Shown: piece after piece, positions 1 to 8,375 of the stretch
Layout of the letters: each line of letters starts with the position of its first letter
How positions within the stretch are numbered: position 1 is the stretch's first letter
Notes under the pieces: generated by a model
What the model was told of the DNA's origin: nothing
The model's database searches: none
What the model saw: only the letters and a program-made list of their open reading frames with translations
From: Mesostigma viride
Taxonomy: Eukaryota > Streptophyta > Mesostigmatophyceae > Mesostigmatales > Mesostigmataceae
NCBI GenBank assembly: GCA_009746045.1
Contig: RPFO01000299.1
Coordinates: forward strand, 1,046,307 to 1,067,306
Reading direction: 5' to 3'
Length of the DNA stretch: 21,000 nucleotides
Translations under genes and position numbers: made by a program

Positions 1-1163
1 GGAGGATTCCAGGTGACGGGGCTCAAATGGCTTGGATTGAATACGTGGATCGTCCAGGGGAAATCAGGCCTGCCAAGAAGGTCGCGCCTTGACTAGCCAA
101 GACACCCGCACGGCTGGCCCCTTGACGTTGCCCTCTTGCGACGTCAGCTAAACTGTAAAAGCGAACCTTAGCCTTGCTCTCAATTGCAGGACACCACAAT
201 GGCAAAACCATGTGGAAATATATGTCACAAGACGCTACGAAACGGGGCGCTTGTCTTCAGGGCCTCAAGGTTCATTCGGTGCAGGGAGATGAGCGATGGC
301 TGGAACTCGCGGCAGCAGTAAGGTCTATCTGGCCAACATGCATGATGTGTGACACTGGAGTGGCTGCAACCAGACAAACATGCAGGGCAACTCCTGCATC
401 TTGCAGCAATGTAGCCGAATGATGCTTTCTTGCCCTTCTCCTGGGCATCGTCATCGCTGCAACCCCTCAGCCCTGGCTCCTACAATGACACACCATGGCC
501 AGCACTGTGAAGATGGTGTAAGATGCGGGAAGCACCCCACAGGATGTGTACAAGCTTCATTACAATGTATCGGGGCGTCTTTGTTGTTGGCTGCTAGGCC
601 AGTGAGTCACATTTGGCCCTGAAGGACGCTAGGCCAGCCAACTGGGCCTTCAAACGAGCCGGGACGTCACTATCATCCCGACATTTTGCTGCGGTGACAT
701 GCAGTGGCACGTGCTTGTAGACTCCAATTGATGGTATGCCATGGGTATCAAGACATCTCCTGCGCGAGATGATGCAGAGCGCTTAGCTAATGACACGATG
801 GTATTGACTTGACCACGTGCCCAGGGCTCAAGTCACCAAGTCTTTGCCCATGCGTACATGCACGAAGTCATTGCATCGAGTAAAGTAATCTTTGATCAGT
901 CAGTACAGTATTACGAAATGTGTCAGCTGGCCATGCCCCAGCCTTGTGGCTGGTTTGGCGGGCAAACTGTATAAATGTCATAATGACAAGAACTTTACTT
1001 TTGCTCTAAACAATCCAATGCCGTTCGAGCCAGTGCTTGATCGATCCATCACGCCAATAGATCTGCATGACCATTTGTGCCTGACCAACTTTTAATGGTA
1101 GACCCTCGATCCCATGACTGACCGCCCTTTCCATCACGCTATCGCAATTAAGCTCAAACCGCA
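1..1163. other. No recognisable gene
   Basis: Open frames here are short (at most 82 codons), overlap on both strands and show no motif I recognise. I saw no RNA gene, tandem array or inverted repeat of note. The interval ends at the (TTAA)n tail of the first SINE-like copy. It may be intergenic sequence or old decayed repeat. Confidence 0.5.
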
Positions 1164-1314
1164 TTAATTAATTAATTAAACTCGTGCTCCCGTTGGGGAG
1201 TCACGGAACACCAGAGTGCTTTTAATCCCTGTGTGTGCACAACAGCTAGGAAGAAAGGGCAGAGACCCCCTTTCTCCTTCAATGCTTGAGGCATGCCACA
1301 ACAGCAATCGGCCG
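1164..1314 (-). mobile_element. SINE-like repeat, copy 1 (5'-truncated)
   Basis: This is the first of three copies of one dispersed repeat (others at 1527 and 3444). Read on the minus strand it ends in a stem-loop with CTCCC/GGGAG arms and CAAC loop (about 1184-1204), followed by a (TTAA)n tail at 1164-1179. Shared landmarks on the plus strand are GAGTGCTTTTAATCCCTG, GAAGAAAGGGCAGAGAC and CTTTCTCCTTCA. Similarity to the other copies fades near 1314, about 100 bp earlier than they do, so this copy looks 5'-truncated, as is common in target-primed retroposition. I could not define a target duplication. Confidence 0.65.
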
Positions 1315-1463
1315 AATTAACTTGGGTGCTCGAAAGTGGTGAATCCAGGCAAAAAAAGTGTTCCGGCCCGATTTGCCTCAGTGGCGAAAAGGTTCTGGCA
1401 CTATTTCACCTATAGTTGGTAAGACCAAAAGACTCCCTCCTGTCCAAATTCGGAACGACGGGG

Positions 1464-1526
1464 AAGGTCCGGGAGGGTCGTAAATAGCTTAAAGAAGTAC
1501 GTCCGGGAGGGTCCGGGAGGGTCGTA
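1464..1526. repeat. Imperfect short repeat GGTCCGGGAGGGTCGTAAAT
   Basis: The motif GGTCCGGGAGGGTCGTAAAT occurs near 1466-1486 and again near 1509-1529, with an extra GTCCGGGAGG half-unit between them. The second copy runs directly into the AATTAATTA tail of the next SINE-like repeat, so it may include part of that element's target site. Confidence 0.6.
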
Positions 1527-1780
1527 AATTAATTATACACATGCTCCCGTTGGGGAGTCCGCGGAGCACCGGAGTGCTTTTAATCCCTGCATGTATATGC
1601 ATGCAACAGGAAGAAAGGGCAGAGACCCCCTTTCTCCTTCATGCTGAGGCATGCATGCCGCAGCAGCGATTGGACACGATAGAGGATCCGGCAAATTCTG
1701 TGAATGGGTGCAATAAGACCCGTGTGAGCCGCATATCATGGCAAGGAGCGTAGGCAAGCAATGAGCAAAGCATAGCTAAC
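1527..1780 (-). mobile_element. SINE-like repeat, copy 2
   Basis: This is a fuller copy of the family seen at 1164 and 3444. On the minus strand it ends with the CTCCC-CAAC-GGGAG stem-loop (about 1544-1557) and a short AATTAATTA tail at 1527-1535. It extends further than copy 1, with landmarks shared with copy 3 such as GATCCGGCAA near 1685 and a TGTGAGC..CATATCAT block near 1725. The distal (5') boundary near 1780 is approximate. Short ORFs on both strands here are frames of the repeat, not genes. Confidence 0.65.
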
Positions 1781-1975
1781 GGGGCCAGCACTGCCCCTCC
1801 TCCACAGCACCGGCCCTCCTCAGGTCAGACAGGCGATAACGAGCCTGCATGCAGGGCACCATCGCCGCCTGTGCTACGGCATCATCCAATTAGCCAGCCG
1901 GCTCGAGCCCGAGGCTGCAGCAATTTAAGCGCGCACGTGCCTGGCTCATGACGTGATCCACGACAATAATAATAA

Positions 1976-2547
1976 ACGGAGAATCTCATTGCCTCAAACG
2001 ATGATGTTCTCATCAGGCGTTTCATCCACACATGTCGATACATTGATGATGTCATTGCTTTCGACAACCCTGATCAATTCGCAACCCATTTGAATATCAC
2101 CGCTGGTCTGCCTGGCATCTACCCGCAAGCGTCCCTCACGTCGGAGGATACTCATTGCAATTACCTCGATCTTAACATTACCCATAACAAGAAGGGCTGG
2201 CGTACGGCTGTCTATGATAAGCGCAAGGATCCTAAATACCAGCAAATTCCTTTTATTCGTTACCCCGATATTCACAGTCTCCTTTCCCACACAGCAAAAT
2301 ATGGTGTTGTTCTTAGCCAGTTACATCGTTTTTCTCGTCTTTGTTCTTATCGTGTCGATTTCATCACGACTCTTGTTGAACTCTTGCATCGTTTGTTGGT
2401 CAAAGACTATGACCGAGACATTATATGCTCCGTCAAGTCCGGTGTTTTTTGCAACGTCACCCACATTTGTTCGGTGCTGCCCCTTGGCACAAGCTCTACA
2501 AACAGGTCGTGGACCGGCTGGATCGCATAGTATCTCCGCACATCTGA
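1976..2547 (+). pseudogene. Reverse transcriptase fragment with YIDD motif (Penelope-like or related class)
   Basis: The frame is open from 1976, just after in-frame TAA codons, to a stop at 2528-2530. It contains the RT catalytic motif C as RYIDDVIAF (YIDD at 2039-2050). Downstream come YLDLNIT, TAVYDKRKD and an SQLHRFSRLCS block, an order I associate with RTs that read 'FLDL..., IYDKRDDF..., YGVYISQLxRxARxCS', often in Penelope-like elements. Only the palm end and thumb-like part are present; fingers, motif A and any endonuclease are missing. Near 2440-2450, at a T-run, coding potential moves to another frame reading LFGAAPWHKLYKQVVDRLD and stopping at 2545-2547, which suggests a frameshift. 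The family label is an inference; that this is RT-derived is fairly secure. Confidence 0.72.
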
Positions 2548-3443
2548 ACCCTGTGATGCCAGACCTCCTTTGCGGCCGTTCCGAGCTTGGCACTGGATTC
2601 GTTGTCCACATCGTCGCGTCGCTGCAGCAACACGATGTTTTCTGGCATACGCGGGCTTTTGGTTCCCGCAGCACATTTGAAAGTGCTGTCGTCCGGCTTT
2701 TTGCCTTTGCACCGCGTGCAGTTCTTGGGCGTTTGGAATCATGGCATGGCTAACGTGATGACTGACTAGCTAGACCTTTTCAGTGGTTTTTCATTTGCGG
2801 GTATTTCCTCGTAAATGGTGGCAGAGCGATCGCAGCAATGGTGCTCACCACTAGACACTCCCGGCCAGTTCGGCTCGAAACGCACGCTCAGATCAAGCAT
2901 GCTGTTTCCGCGGCCCCACCGTCTAGGTTGACCATCTAGTCGCTCTACACGTAAGCCAGCCATAATTTCAATGCACACGGATACACATTTCCATCACCAT
3001 TCATCTTCATCATCCTGAACGACTCGAACACGCGGACAAGATAACGGCAGGCTCGAGCTACCGTGGTCCGGATTCTCCCGATTTCTGGCCTGCGCTGGTT
3101 GTCTCCTTGATGATATATGGGGACAGGGTACACAACCTCGCCACACCCCGTGGTGAACTAGGGGGATCGAAGGGTGGTGCATGGGGTGGTGCCTTCCGCA
3201 GTCCGCACTAGACTGCCTGTGAACCCTCGTAAAGCCGGCGAATGGCAGCAATGATAAATGGTCGGTAGCGGCAAGCAGTCGATCCAGAGCCAGGAATCAT
3301 GGCCCAAAGAGCCTAGCTCCCAGAGGACCGTGTGAAAAGCCTTGGCTTAAGTAGTCCAGTCTCAAATGAATTAACTACCAGTGGGAAACCATCGGCCGGT
3401 GAGGGCAAATGTGACGAACCTCCTGCACCAGCCGGCGCGCGGC
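2548..3443. other. No recognisable gene
   Basis: Short overlapping frames only; none carries a motif I recognise. The first few hundred bases may still be the non-coding 3' part of the RT element to the left, but nothing marks its end. Confidence 0.45.
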
Positions 3444-3700
3444 AATTAATTAATTAATTAATTAAACTCGTGCTCCCGTACTTGGGGAGTCACGGAGCAC
3501 CGAAGTGCTTTTTTAATCCCTGTGTGTGCACAACAGGAAGAAAGGGCAGAGACGGCCCCTTTCTCCTTCATGCCAAAGGCATGCCACAGCTGCAATCGGA
3601 CACGGTAAATGATCCGGCAAGATCTGTGGCTGCAATAAAACCCATGTGAGCATATCATAACAAGGATCGCGCATAGCCAGGACGTACTAGCATGGCTGTA
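3444..3700 (-). mobile_element. SINE-like repeat, copy 3
   Basis: Third copy of the family, with the longest tail of the three (3444-3465). On the minus strand the terminal stem-loop is kept (CTCCC/GGGAG with flanking GTG/CAC, 3470-3493), but the loop is CAAGTAC instead of CAAC: an indel confined to the loop. The body shares GTGCTTTT..AATCCCTGTGTGTGC, GGAAGAAAGGGCAGAGAC and GATCCGGCAAGATCTGTG with the other copies. Near the distal end the minus strand contains TAGCTTAGTCC (about 3706-3716), loosely like a pol III A-box. No convincing B-box was found, so tRNA ancestry is only a guess. Confidence 0.65.
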
Positions 3701-3769
3701 CAAGGACTAAGCTAAGGATACTATGGCTGGTTGCGGTGCATAGCCTTAATAAGGCATAGCCACCCCGGC

Positions 3770-4400
3770 CCGCCACTTTTTGGTTATGCTGCTCGACGCG
3801 CCAACGCCACGCTCCCCGTGGGCACTGCTCAGTGGCAGTCGCTTTGCGCCTGCCAGCACGGCTGCTAACGACAACACTCCCCTGTTTTCTGCCTTTTTGC
3901 GGGATAGCGGGATGGTTGCTGTCAACTGCCACTTCCAACGTCCCTCACAGGACTTGGTCACTTTTCGGGGCCCTAACGGCCGTCAGGCCTGCCTGGACTA
4001 CGTGGTGGTACCATTTGGGCAGCCCAGGTGCACTTCAGTTCTGGACACCCGAGTGTTCGACACGCCCATGGTGTGCTCTGACCACCGGTTGGTGCGCGCG
4101 ACCATTCGGCTCCGGTTGCATGTCCCAGCGCGCCGCGCCCCAGTGGCCCACCCCGACTGGTCGATCTGCTCTACGCCCGGTCCAGGGAGATCCTGAGGAC
4201 TGGACGGACGCCGAGGGCGAGCGGAACCGGTGCCGACTGGAGTACCTGTCGGCCCTGGATGCCCGGGCGGACGTCGACGAGCTGGACAAGGGTTGTCACG
4301 GACGCGAGCTATGTCATTCGGGCGCCCACTAGGCACAAGACCGGTGACGTGCGCAAGGAATCTGTTTTCTGCGCATTTTCGACAAAGGCTAGTGACCGGG
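3770..4400 (+). pseudogene. LINE ORF2 fragment: AP-endonuclease-like domain, frameshifted
   Basis: The frame from 3780 to 4195 reads like the C-terminal half of a non-LTR retrotransposon apurinic endonuclease: NDNTPLFSAFLRDSG, VTFRGPNGRQACLDYVVVP and the catalytic-type SDHRLV near 4077-4094. LDYVVV plus SDH are the usual Asp and Ser-Asp-His landmarks of this fold. The reading then passes to a second frame (EDWTDAEGERNRCRLEYLSA, about 4190-4260) and a third (VVTDASYVIRAPTRHKTGDV, about 4293-4350), so at least two frameshifts are needed. No RT motif follows before about 4400. The fragment is truncated at both ends and non-functional. Its clade cannot be named from this piece. Confidence 0.75.
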
Positions 4401-4437
4401 GGGGGAACACTAGCGCTTGCAGCATAGGGGCAGGGGC

Positions 4438-4549
4438 AGGCGCGCCGGGCCGGGCACACTCGGACGCGCAGCATAAGAGCGGACGAAAGTGTACGTGCGC
4501 GCGCGCCGGGCCAGGCACAGCTGGGCGCGCAGCACTGACTTGAGCGGAC
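4438..4549 (+). repeat. Imperfect tandem duplication, GC-rich
   Basis: Two imperfect copies of a roughly 50-60 bp unit. One has GCGCGCCGGGCCGGGCACAC..GGACGCGCAGCA..GAGCGGAC (about 4439-4486). The other has GCGCGCCGGGCCAGGCACAG..GGGCGCGCAGCA..GAGCGGAC (about 4501-4549). No function is evident. Confidence 0.6.
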
Positions 4550-4606
4550 GGCAGCACAAGTGCGCAGCGTCGAGAGGATCACTGATATACGCGAGTTATA
4601 GTGGGC

Positions 4607-4720
4607 AGCTGGAGCTGGAGCTGGAGCTGGAGCTGGAGCTGGAGCTGGAGCTGGAGCTGGAGCTGGAGCTGGAGCTGGAGCTGGAGCTGGAGCTGGAGCT
4701 GGAGCTGGAGCTGGAGCTGG
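4607..4720 (+). repeat. Hexanucleotide microsatellite (AGCTGG)19
   Basis: 114 bp of uninterrupted 6-bp repeat, equal to 19 units with no visible substitution. Open frames through it encode Leu-Glu or Ser-Trp dipeptide runs on the plus strand; these are products of the repeat, not evidence of a gene. Purity of the array suggests recent expansion. Confidence 0.95.
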
Positions 4721-4747
4721 ACTGCTGGACTGCTGGACTGCTGGACT
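4717..4747 (+). repeat. Short octanucleotide repeat (CTGGACTG)n
   Basis: Immediately after the hexanucleotide array comes CTGGACTG repeated nearly four times. It shares CTGGA with the hexamer and probably arose from it by mutation and slippage. Confidence 0.85.
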
Positions 4748-4749
4748 TC

Positions 4750-5982
4750 AACAGCGCCGAGGCTATTGACAGGCCAGGTGTCTTTGTGGTGTAGAATAGC
4801 GGGTCAACGTTATATGAGGACTGGACAGAAAATGGAAAAGGACAATTTACGGTGCGGAGCCAGATCGCTGGAATGAATGCGAAATCGCTGGCAGCCCTAC
4901 AAAGGGATTTCTTCTAGAAAGGAAAGATTAAAAGCAATGTTTGCTGGGCCACTCACACGCAAGGTGTGAGCGTGCAGATTGTCTGAAGGATATTATGCTT
5001 CGACCTTGGTGGTACGTCGTGACTCAATGCCGGACATTCCCAGGGACAGAAATGCCGGATCGCCTCTAGTAGGAGATGAGATCGGCAACATGCAGGGTAG
5101 CAATTTAGATTTGTCGGGGTGCCTTCCTGCTTTTGTTGGCATGTGTGGTAGAAAGCCAGGACGGCAACTGGAATGCGGTTTCTATTTGCATGGTTCAGGC
5201 AGCAAGATAGTTTTGGCATTCCTGGCTGGACTGACAACTAGTGTGGCGTGTGTCATGCGTGTGTCATGACGAATGGTTTGGTTCATATAGTCGAAGAGGA
5301 CTCTCACGTAGCGTGCAGTCTCTTCGAGTCTCTCGTTAGTGGCCTTCGTGTTACTCCCTTTCCTTGGGAGCAATTAGGCCAGTAGCATGTCATGGAGCGC
5401 TGCCTAACTGCGCGGGCTCGTGAGCATGGAGTGCATCGATATTGAGACTATCAACGTGTTGTAATTGTATTAACTTTCTCAACAAATTCCGCATGTGCGG
5501 CTTTATCATCAGACTGTGCAAAGTGTGTGTTGTGAAAGCATTGTTCTATAGCAGGGGAGGCAAAAGCATCATCTTCAATGCACCATCATCATTGTCGCAA
5601 TTAGATTAGTTGGAGCGTCTAGCTAACGCCCCAGCAAGGATAGTCAAACGCGGCACGCGACGGTACACAAGGGGATCAATAAGGTGGTCATCAGGCATGA
5701 GGGACAGTTCCTTGTCCTCGGCTGAGAGCCCTCCTTTCGTTAATCATGGGACAGGTCCTCGCCCACCCCACAGGGCATGCAGTTAAGGCAGGCACGTCAG
5801 CTCAGCTCATTTGGGTTTTACCAAAGCTGAGTGGCCAGCCGCCGTGGTGGCGCCGGAGATTGTGGCACGCAGACGCGACAGGGTGCTCCCAACGCCGCCA
5901 TTTTTGCGGGCTTTGCGGCCCGCCCCCCATTGCTGGCGGCCCGGCATCTGCCAGTCGTGCCCCCCCGCCGCCCCGGCCCGCT
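4750..5982. other. No recognisable gene
   Basis: Frames of up to about 100 codons exist on both strands without recognisable motifs. A 7-bp stem hairpin (CTCACAC/GTGTGAG) sits at 4952-4970. The GC-rich stretch from about 5850 to 5980 may be the degraded continuation of the minus-strand retroelement fragment to its right. Confidence 0.45.
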
Positions 5983-6340
5983 CTACCGCCAGGACCCCAA
6001 GGTCTTGGCCGCCCGGCACGTTAAGACCGACCGAACCATGGCACACACCACCCGGAGGAGAGCAGTATGGAGATAGAGGAACCAGTTCTGGTTCTGCTGG
6101 CCACCCATGCACGCGATGTAGTGCGTCCCAGTAGTATCGAGAGCAAGCCCGCAGCTGCCGCACTGGACGCACCCGCTGTGATGAGAGGTTGCGGGGCAAA
6201 CAGCTGGTGACGAAGAGCGATGGCGTTAAGGGCCGGAACCAGCGTGAACAAAGGGCTCATGGGGAGGGCGCGCAGGAATGCGGACCCCACGTCAAGGAAA
6301 ACGGAGTGAAGCCAAGCCCTCATGTATATGTGCACAGTTG
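5983..6340 (-). pseudogene. Retroelement C-terminal zinc-finger tail, frameshifted
   Basis: Reading down the minus strand, one frame gives GSAFLRALP..FTLVPALNAIALRHQLF (about 6335 to 6190). A second frame, offset near 6178, gives CVQCGSCGLALDTTGTHYIAC and then a hydrophobic stretch ending KTLGSW and a TAG at 5985-5983. The order 'GSAWLxALP ... F..ALRxRLxxP ... CxxCGxxLDxxGxHxxxC' is a recurrent C-terminal module of eukaryotic retroelement polyproteins, downstream of the reverse transcriptase. No RT catalytic motif is present here. The frame change and early stop mark it as dead. Parent clade not determined. Confidence 0.65.
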
Positions 6341-6395
6341 TCGATCTCACTTGGTCTAGCCTCCATATGCAGCGTCCTGCACGTACGTACATTGT

Positions 6396-6482
6396 TGTCT
6401 CACTTAGTACATACATCTCACTTGTAGGCTTGCATGTAGAACTTTGTCTCACTTCTTAGTACATGCATCTCACTTGTGGGCC
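6396..6482 (+). repeat. Imperfect 50-bp tandem duplication
   Basis: Two units: GTCTCACTTAGTACATACAT..CTCACTTGT (from about 6397) and GTCTCACTTCTTAGTACATG..CTCACTTGT (from about 6446). It lies just upstream, on the minus strand, of the zinc-finger retroelement fragment. Confidence 0.7.
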
Positions 6483-6577
6483 GGCAGGCATGCATGAGGA
6501 CTCATTATACTTTTTGAAGTTGATCAATCAGGAGTTTTTTACGAATTGTCATTGAATTGCATATGGTATTGTAGTGC

Positions 6578-6590
6578 ATCAGCGGGGAAG
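6578..6590 (+). repeat. Left target-site duplication of the outer retroelement
   Basis: ATCAGCGGGGAAG here is repeated exactly at 10573-10585, immediately after the (TTAA)n tail. Eleven bases (CAGCGGGGAAG) are certain. The leading AT could belong to the tail. Confidence 0.7.
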
Positions 6591-6732
6591 AGGATGCATG
6601 ATCCATCGATCATGGCGGTGCAGGTGCACATTGCGCACCCCGAGCTAGCAGGTGACAGTTTACATCCTCCACCTGCAGGTTGTAGCCCAGACTGTATTCA
6701 AAACCCATAGATGCCCCTTCTCGAAGGGCTAT
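6591..6732 (+). mobile_element. Outer SINE-like or truncated LINE element, 5' part
   Basis: First part of a roughly 200-bp plus-oriented element interrupted by the LINE-like insertion; the remainder is at 10514-10574. Its 3' portion (ATGCCCCTTCTC..GGGCTAT, about 6713-6732) continues logically into GTGTTACATATGCTCCCCAC on the far side. The joined order matches the LINE's own 3' end (ATGCCCCTTCTC..GGGCTATGTGCTACAG..CTCC). The element starts directly after the duplicated CAGCGGGGAAG. A GTATTCAAAACCC stretch near 6692 is loosely B-box-like, too weak to claim a tRNA head. Confidence 0.68.
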
Positions 6733-7004
6733 TAATTAATTAATTAATTAGGAACATAACTCCGTTGGGAGTATCTGTAGCACATAGCCCAGAGAAGGGG
6801 CATATGGCCTATCATACATTCTAAGCTACTTCCTGCAAGGGTGGGAATGTAAACAACACTTGCTCTAGGTGCACTAGGGCACCTGCACCACCCAGAGTCT
6901 CGGGCAACTCCCAGCGAAGGGGAGCCCGTCATAGGTGGGGAAGATCATCATGGAGTATACAAGAGCTAGGGCATATGGCTTCTCGACAGAGAGCATCTCT
7001 CTGC

Positions 7005-7100
7005 ATAGGCATAGCATGGCTAAATTCTTAGTGCAACATCCATGGGGGGTCCGATTATAGGCATGGCGTGGCTAAATTCTAAAGGCCTCATCCATGGGGG
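7005..7100 (+). repeat. 52-bp tandem duplication in the LINE 3' UTR
   Basis: Two units begin ATAGGCATAGCATGGCTAAA (7005) and ATAGGCATGGCGTGGCTAAA (7057); each ends in CATCCATGGGGG. A third, partial copy, ATAGGCATGGCTTGGCTAAA, lies at 10478-10497, almost at the 5' end of the same element and in the same orientation. So the element carries a related motif at both ends in direct orientation. Confidence 0.75.
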
Positions 7101-7157
7101 CCATTATGGGCGCACATGCGTTGGGGCCGCGTGGTACATAGGCTAAGCCTTACTAAT

Positions 7158-8375
7158 CTACACTACTGCTATATTTCCTAGACTGGGTTTGCTGAGGTGG
7201 CAGGGGGTGCCTGCCAGGGCTTGTGGTCGACGTGGATGACCGCACCCCTCCATGCAGTATACCGGTTTCCCCCCTGCGCTTTGCCGTATCTGGAGGTAGG
7301 TCGGCCATAGCGCGCGTCGCCGTTGTTGCTGGGCCAGGGTCAGGTCGTCGTCCAGCTTGAAGTGAGTCCCCGAGAGCTTATTGCGGTTTTTAAGAAACAA
7401 CAGCTTGTCCGCCATGTACTTAAAGGTGAGGAGCACGGGTGCCGGGCCAGCCTTACTCCGCGCGCAGGGGAGGCAAACAGCCGACATGTGCAGCTCACCA
7501 GTAATGTGCATGGGGGCAAAAATGTTGCGCTTAAATGCCGCAAGAAGAGTCGTCGACTCCTCACCTGCCGGCTGGTCGAAGCTCTTGACTACGACGTTGT
7601 GGCTGCGCTGGGTGCGGTCGGCCTCCTCGCGGAGGTCGAGGGCTTGTTGTTTAAGCTGTGCCGCGATGGTGGAGGTGGTGGAGGTGGCGTGGTGCTTGAG
7701 CAGGTCCGCCCAGGTCTGGGTGGGAGGGGCGTCGCCGCTTGGGCCAGCAGAGGCCGGCTGGGCAGCGATGTCCTTCACCGACTGGGCGGTGATGCCGGCG
7801 GTGTTCTGCAGGCATTCGATTGCGATGGCGGTGTCCTGGAGACGCTGGTCGATGGCGAGGAGCTGGGCTTTGATGTCGGCGGTGATCGAGGTGGAGGTGG
7901 CAGTGGAGGTGGAGGCGAGGAGGGTGGAGGTGGAGGTGACGGTGGTGGAAATGTGAGGGAGCTCAGCAGCCAGCGTGCCGCCCATTGCCGCCACATCTGC
8001 GGCAAGGGGGCCGGTCACGTGCTGCTGGAAGGCTTCCGTGATGATGGAGCGGTATGTGGCTGCGGAGATGGTGGGGGCCCAGATCTCGCCGTCAGACTTC
8101 GTCAGCAGGGAACAAAGAAGCATGTGCTGAAGCTCGGGCCGGTGGTACATGCCCGTCAGCAGCAGGTCGCGGCTCTGCTTAAAATTCATGCCATCATATT
8201 CCAGGAGGCGGTGGATGTCGTAAAGGTGGAGGCACAGCTCAAGAAGCGAGGCGTAGTCCCCGAAGAAAATGCTATGCATAGCAGTTGCCGGGGAAATGTC
8301 GTACCAGTTGCGCTCGTCGGCATGGAAAGAATGGAACTTGAAACGCGGTTCGCGTGGAAAGGATGAGCGGCTGCG
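7158..8375 (-). pseudogene. L1-type ORF1 protein, C-terminal 405 codons (split by insertion)
   Basis: From the first Met (8279) the frame gives 373 residues, and it stays open upstream to the TTAA at 8376. Residues 1-90 are a mixed helical region. About 100-135 is Ser/Thr-rich, and about 135-175 is helical with a heptad-like leucine pattern (possible coiled coil). About 230-350 resembles the RNA-binding half of non-LTR ORF1 proteins. There, after a VLLTFKYMADKLLFLKNRNK segment, comes HFKLDDDLTLAQQQRRRALW, close to the 'L-D-D-L-T-x(3)-Q-x-x-R' signature of L1-like ORF1 C-terminal domains. The role would be RNA chaperone and RNP packaging of the element's transcript. The N-terminal 42 codons are at 10121-10248. 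The high-G reading frame on the opposite strand is a shadow. Confidence 0.75.

Noticed and set aside
4489-4876. Open frames encoding Leu-Glu or Ser-Trp dipeptide repeats
   Set aside because: They are the direct translation of the hexanucleotide microsatellite; flanking residues show no coding character.
5746-6134. Plus-strand Pro/Ala/Arg-rich frames
   Set aside because: Antisense to the zinc-finger retroelement fragment, with composition typical of GC-rich shadow frames.
7323-8366. 347-codon plus-strand frame, Gly/Val-rich
   Set aside because: Shadow of the minus-strand ORF1; its Gly runs come from the complement of Ser/Thr/Pro codons there.
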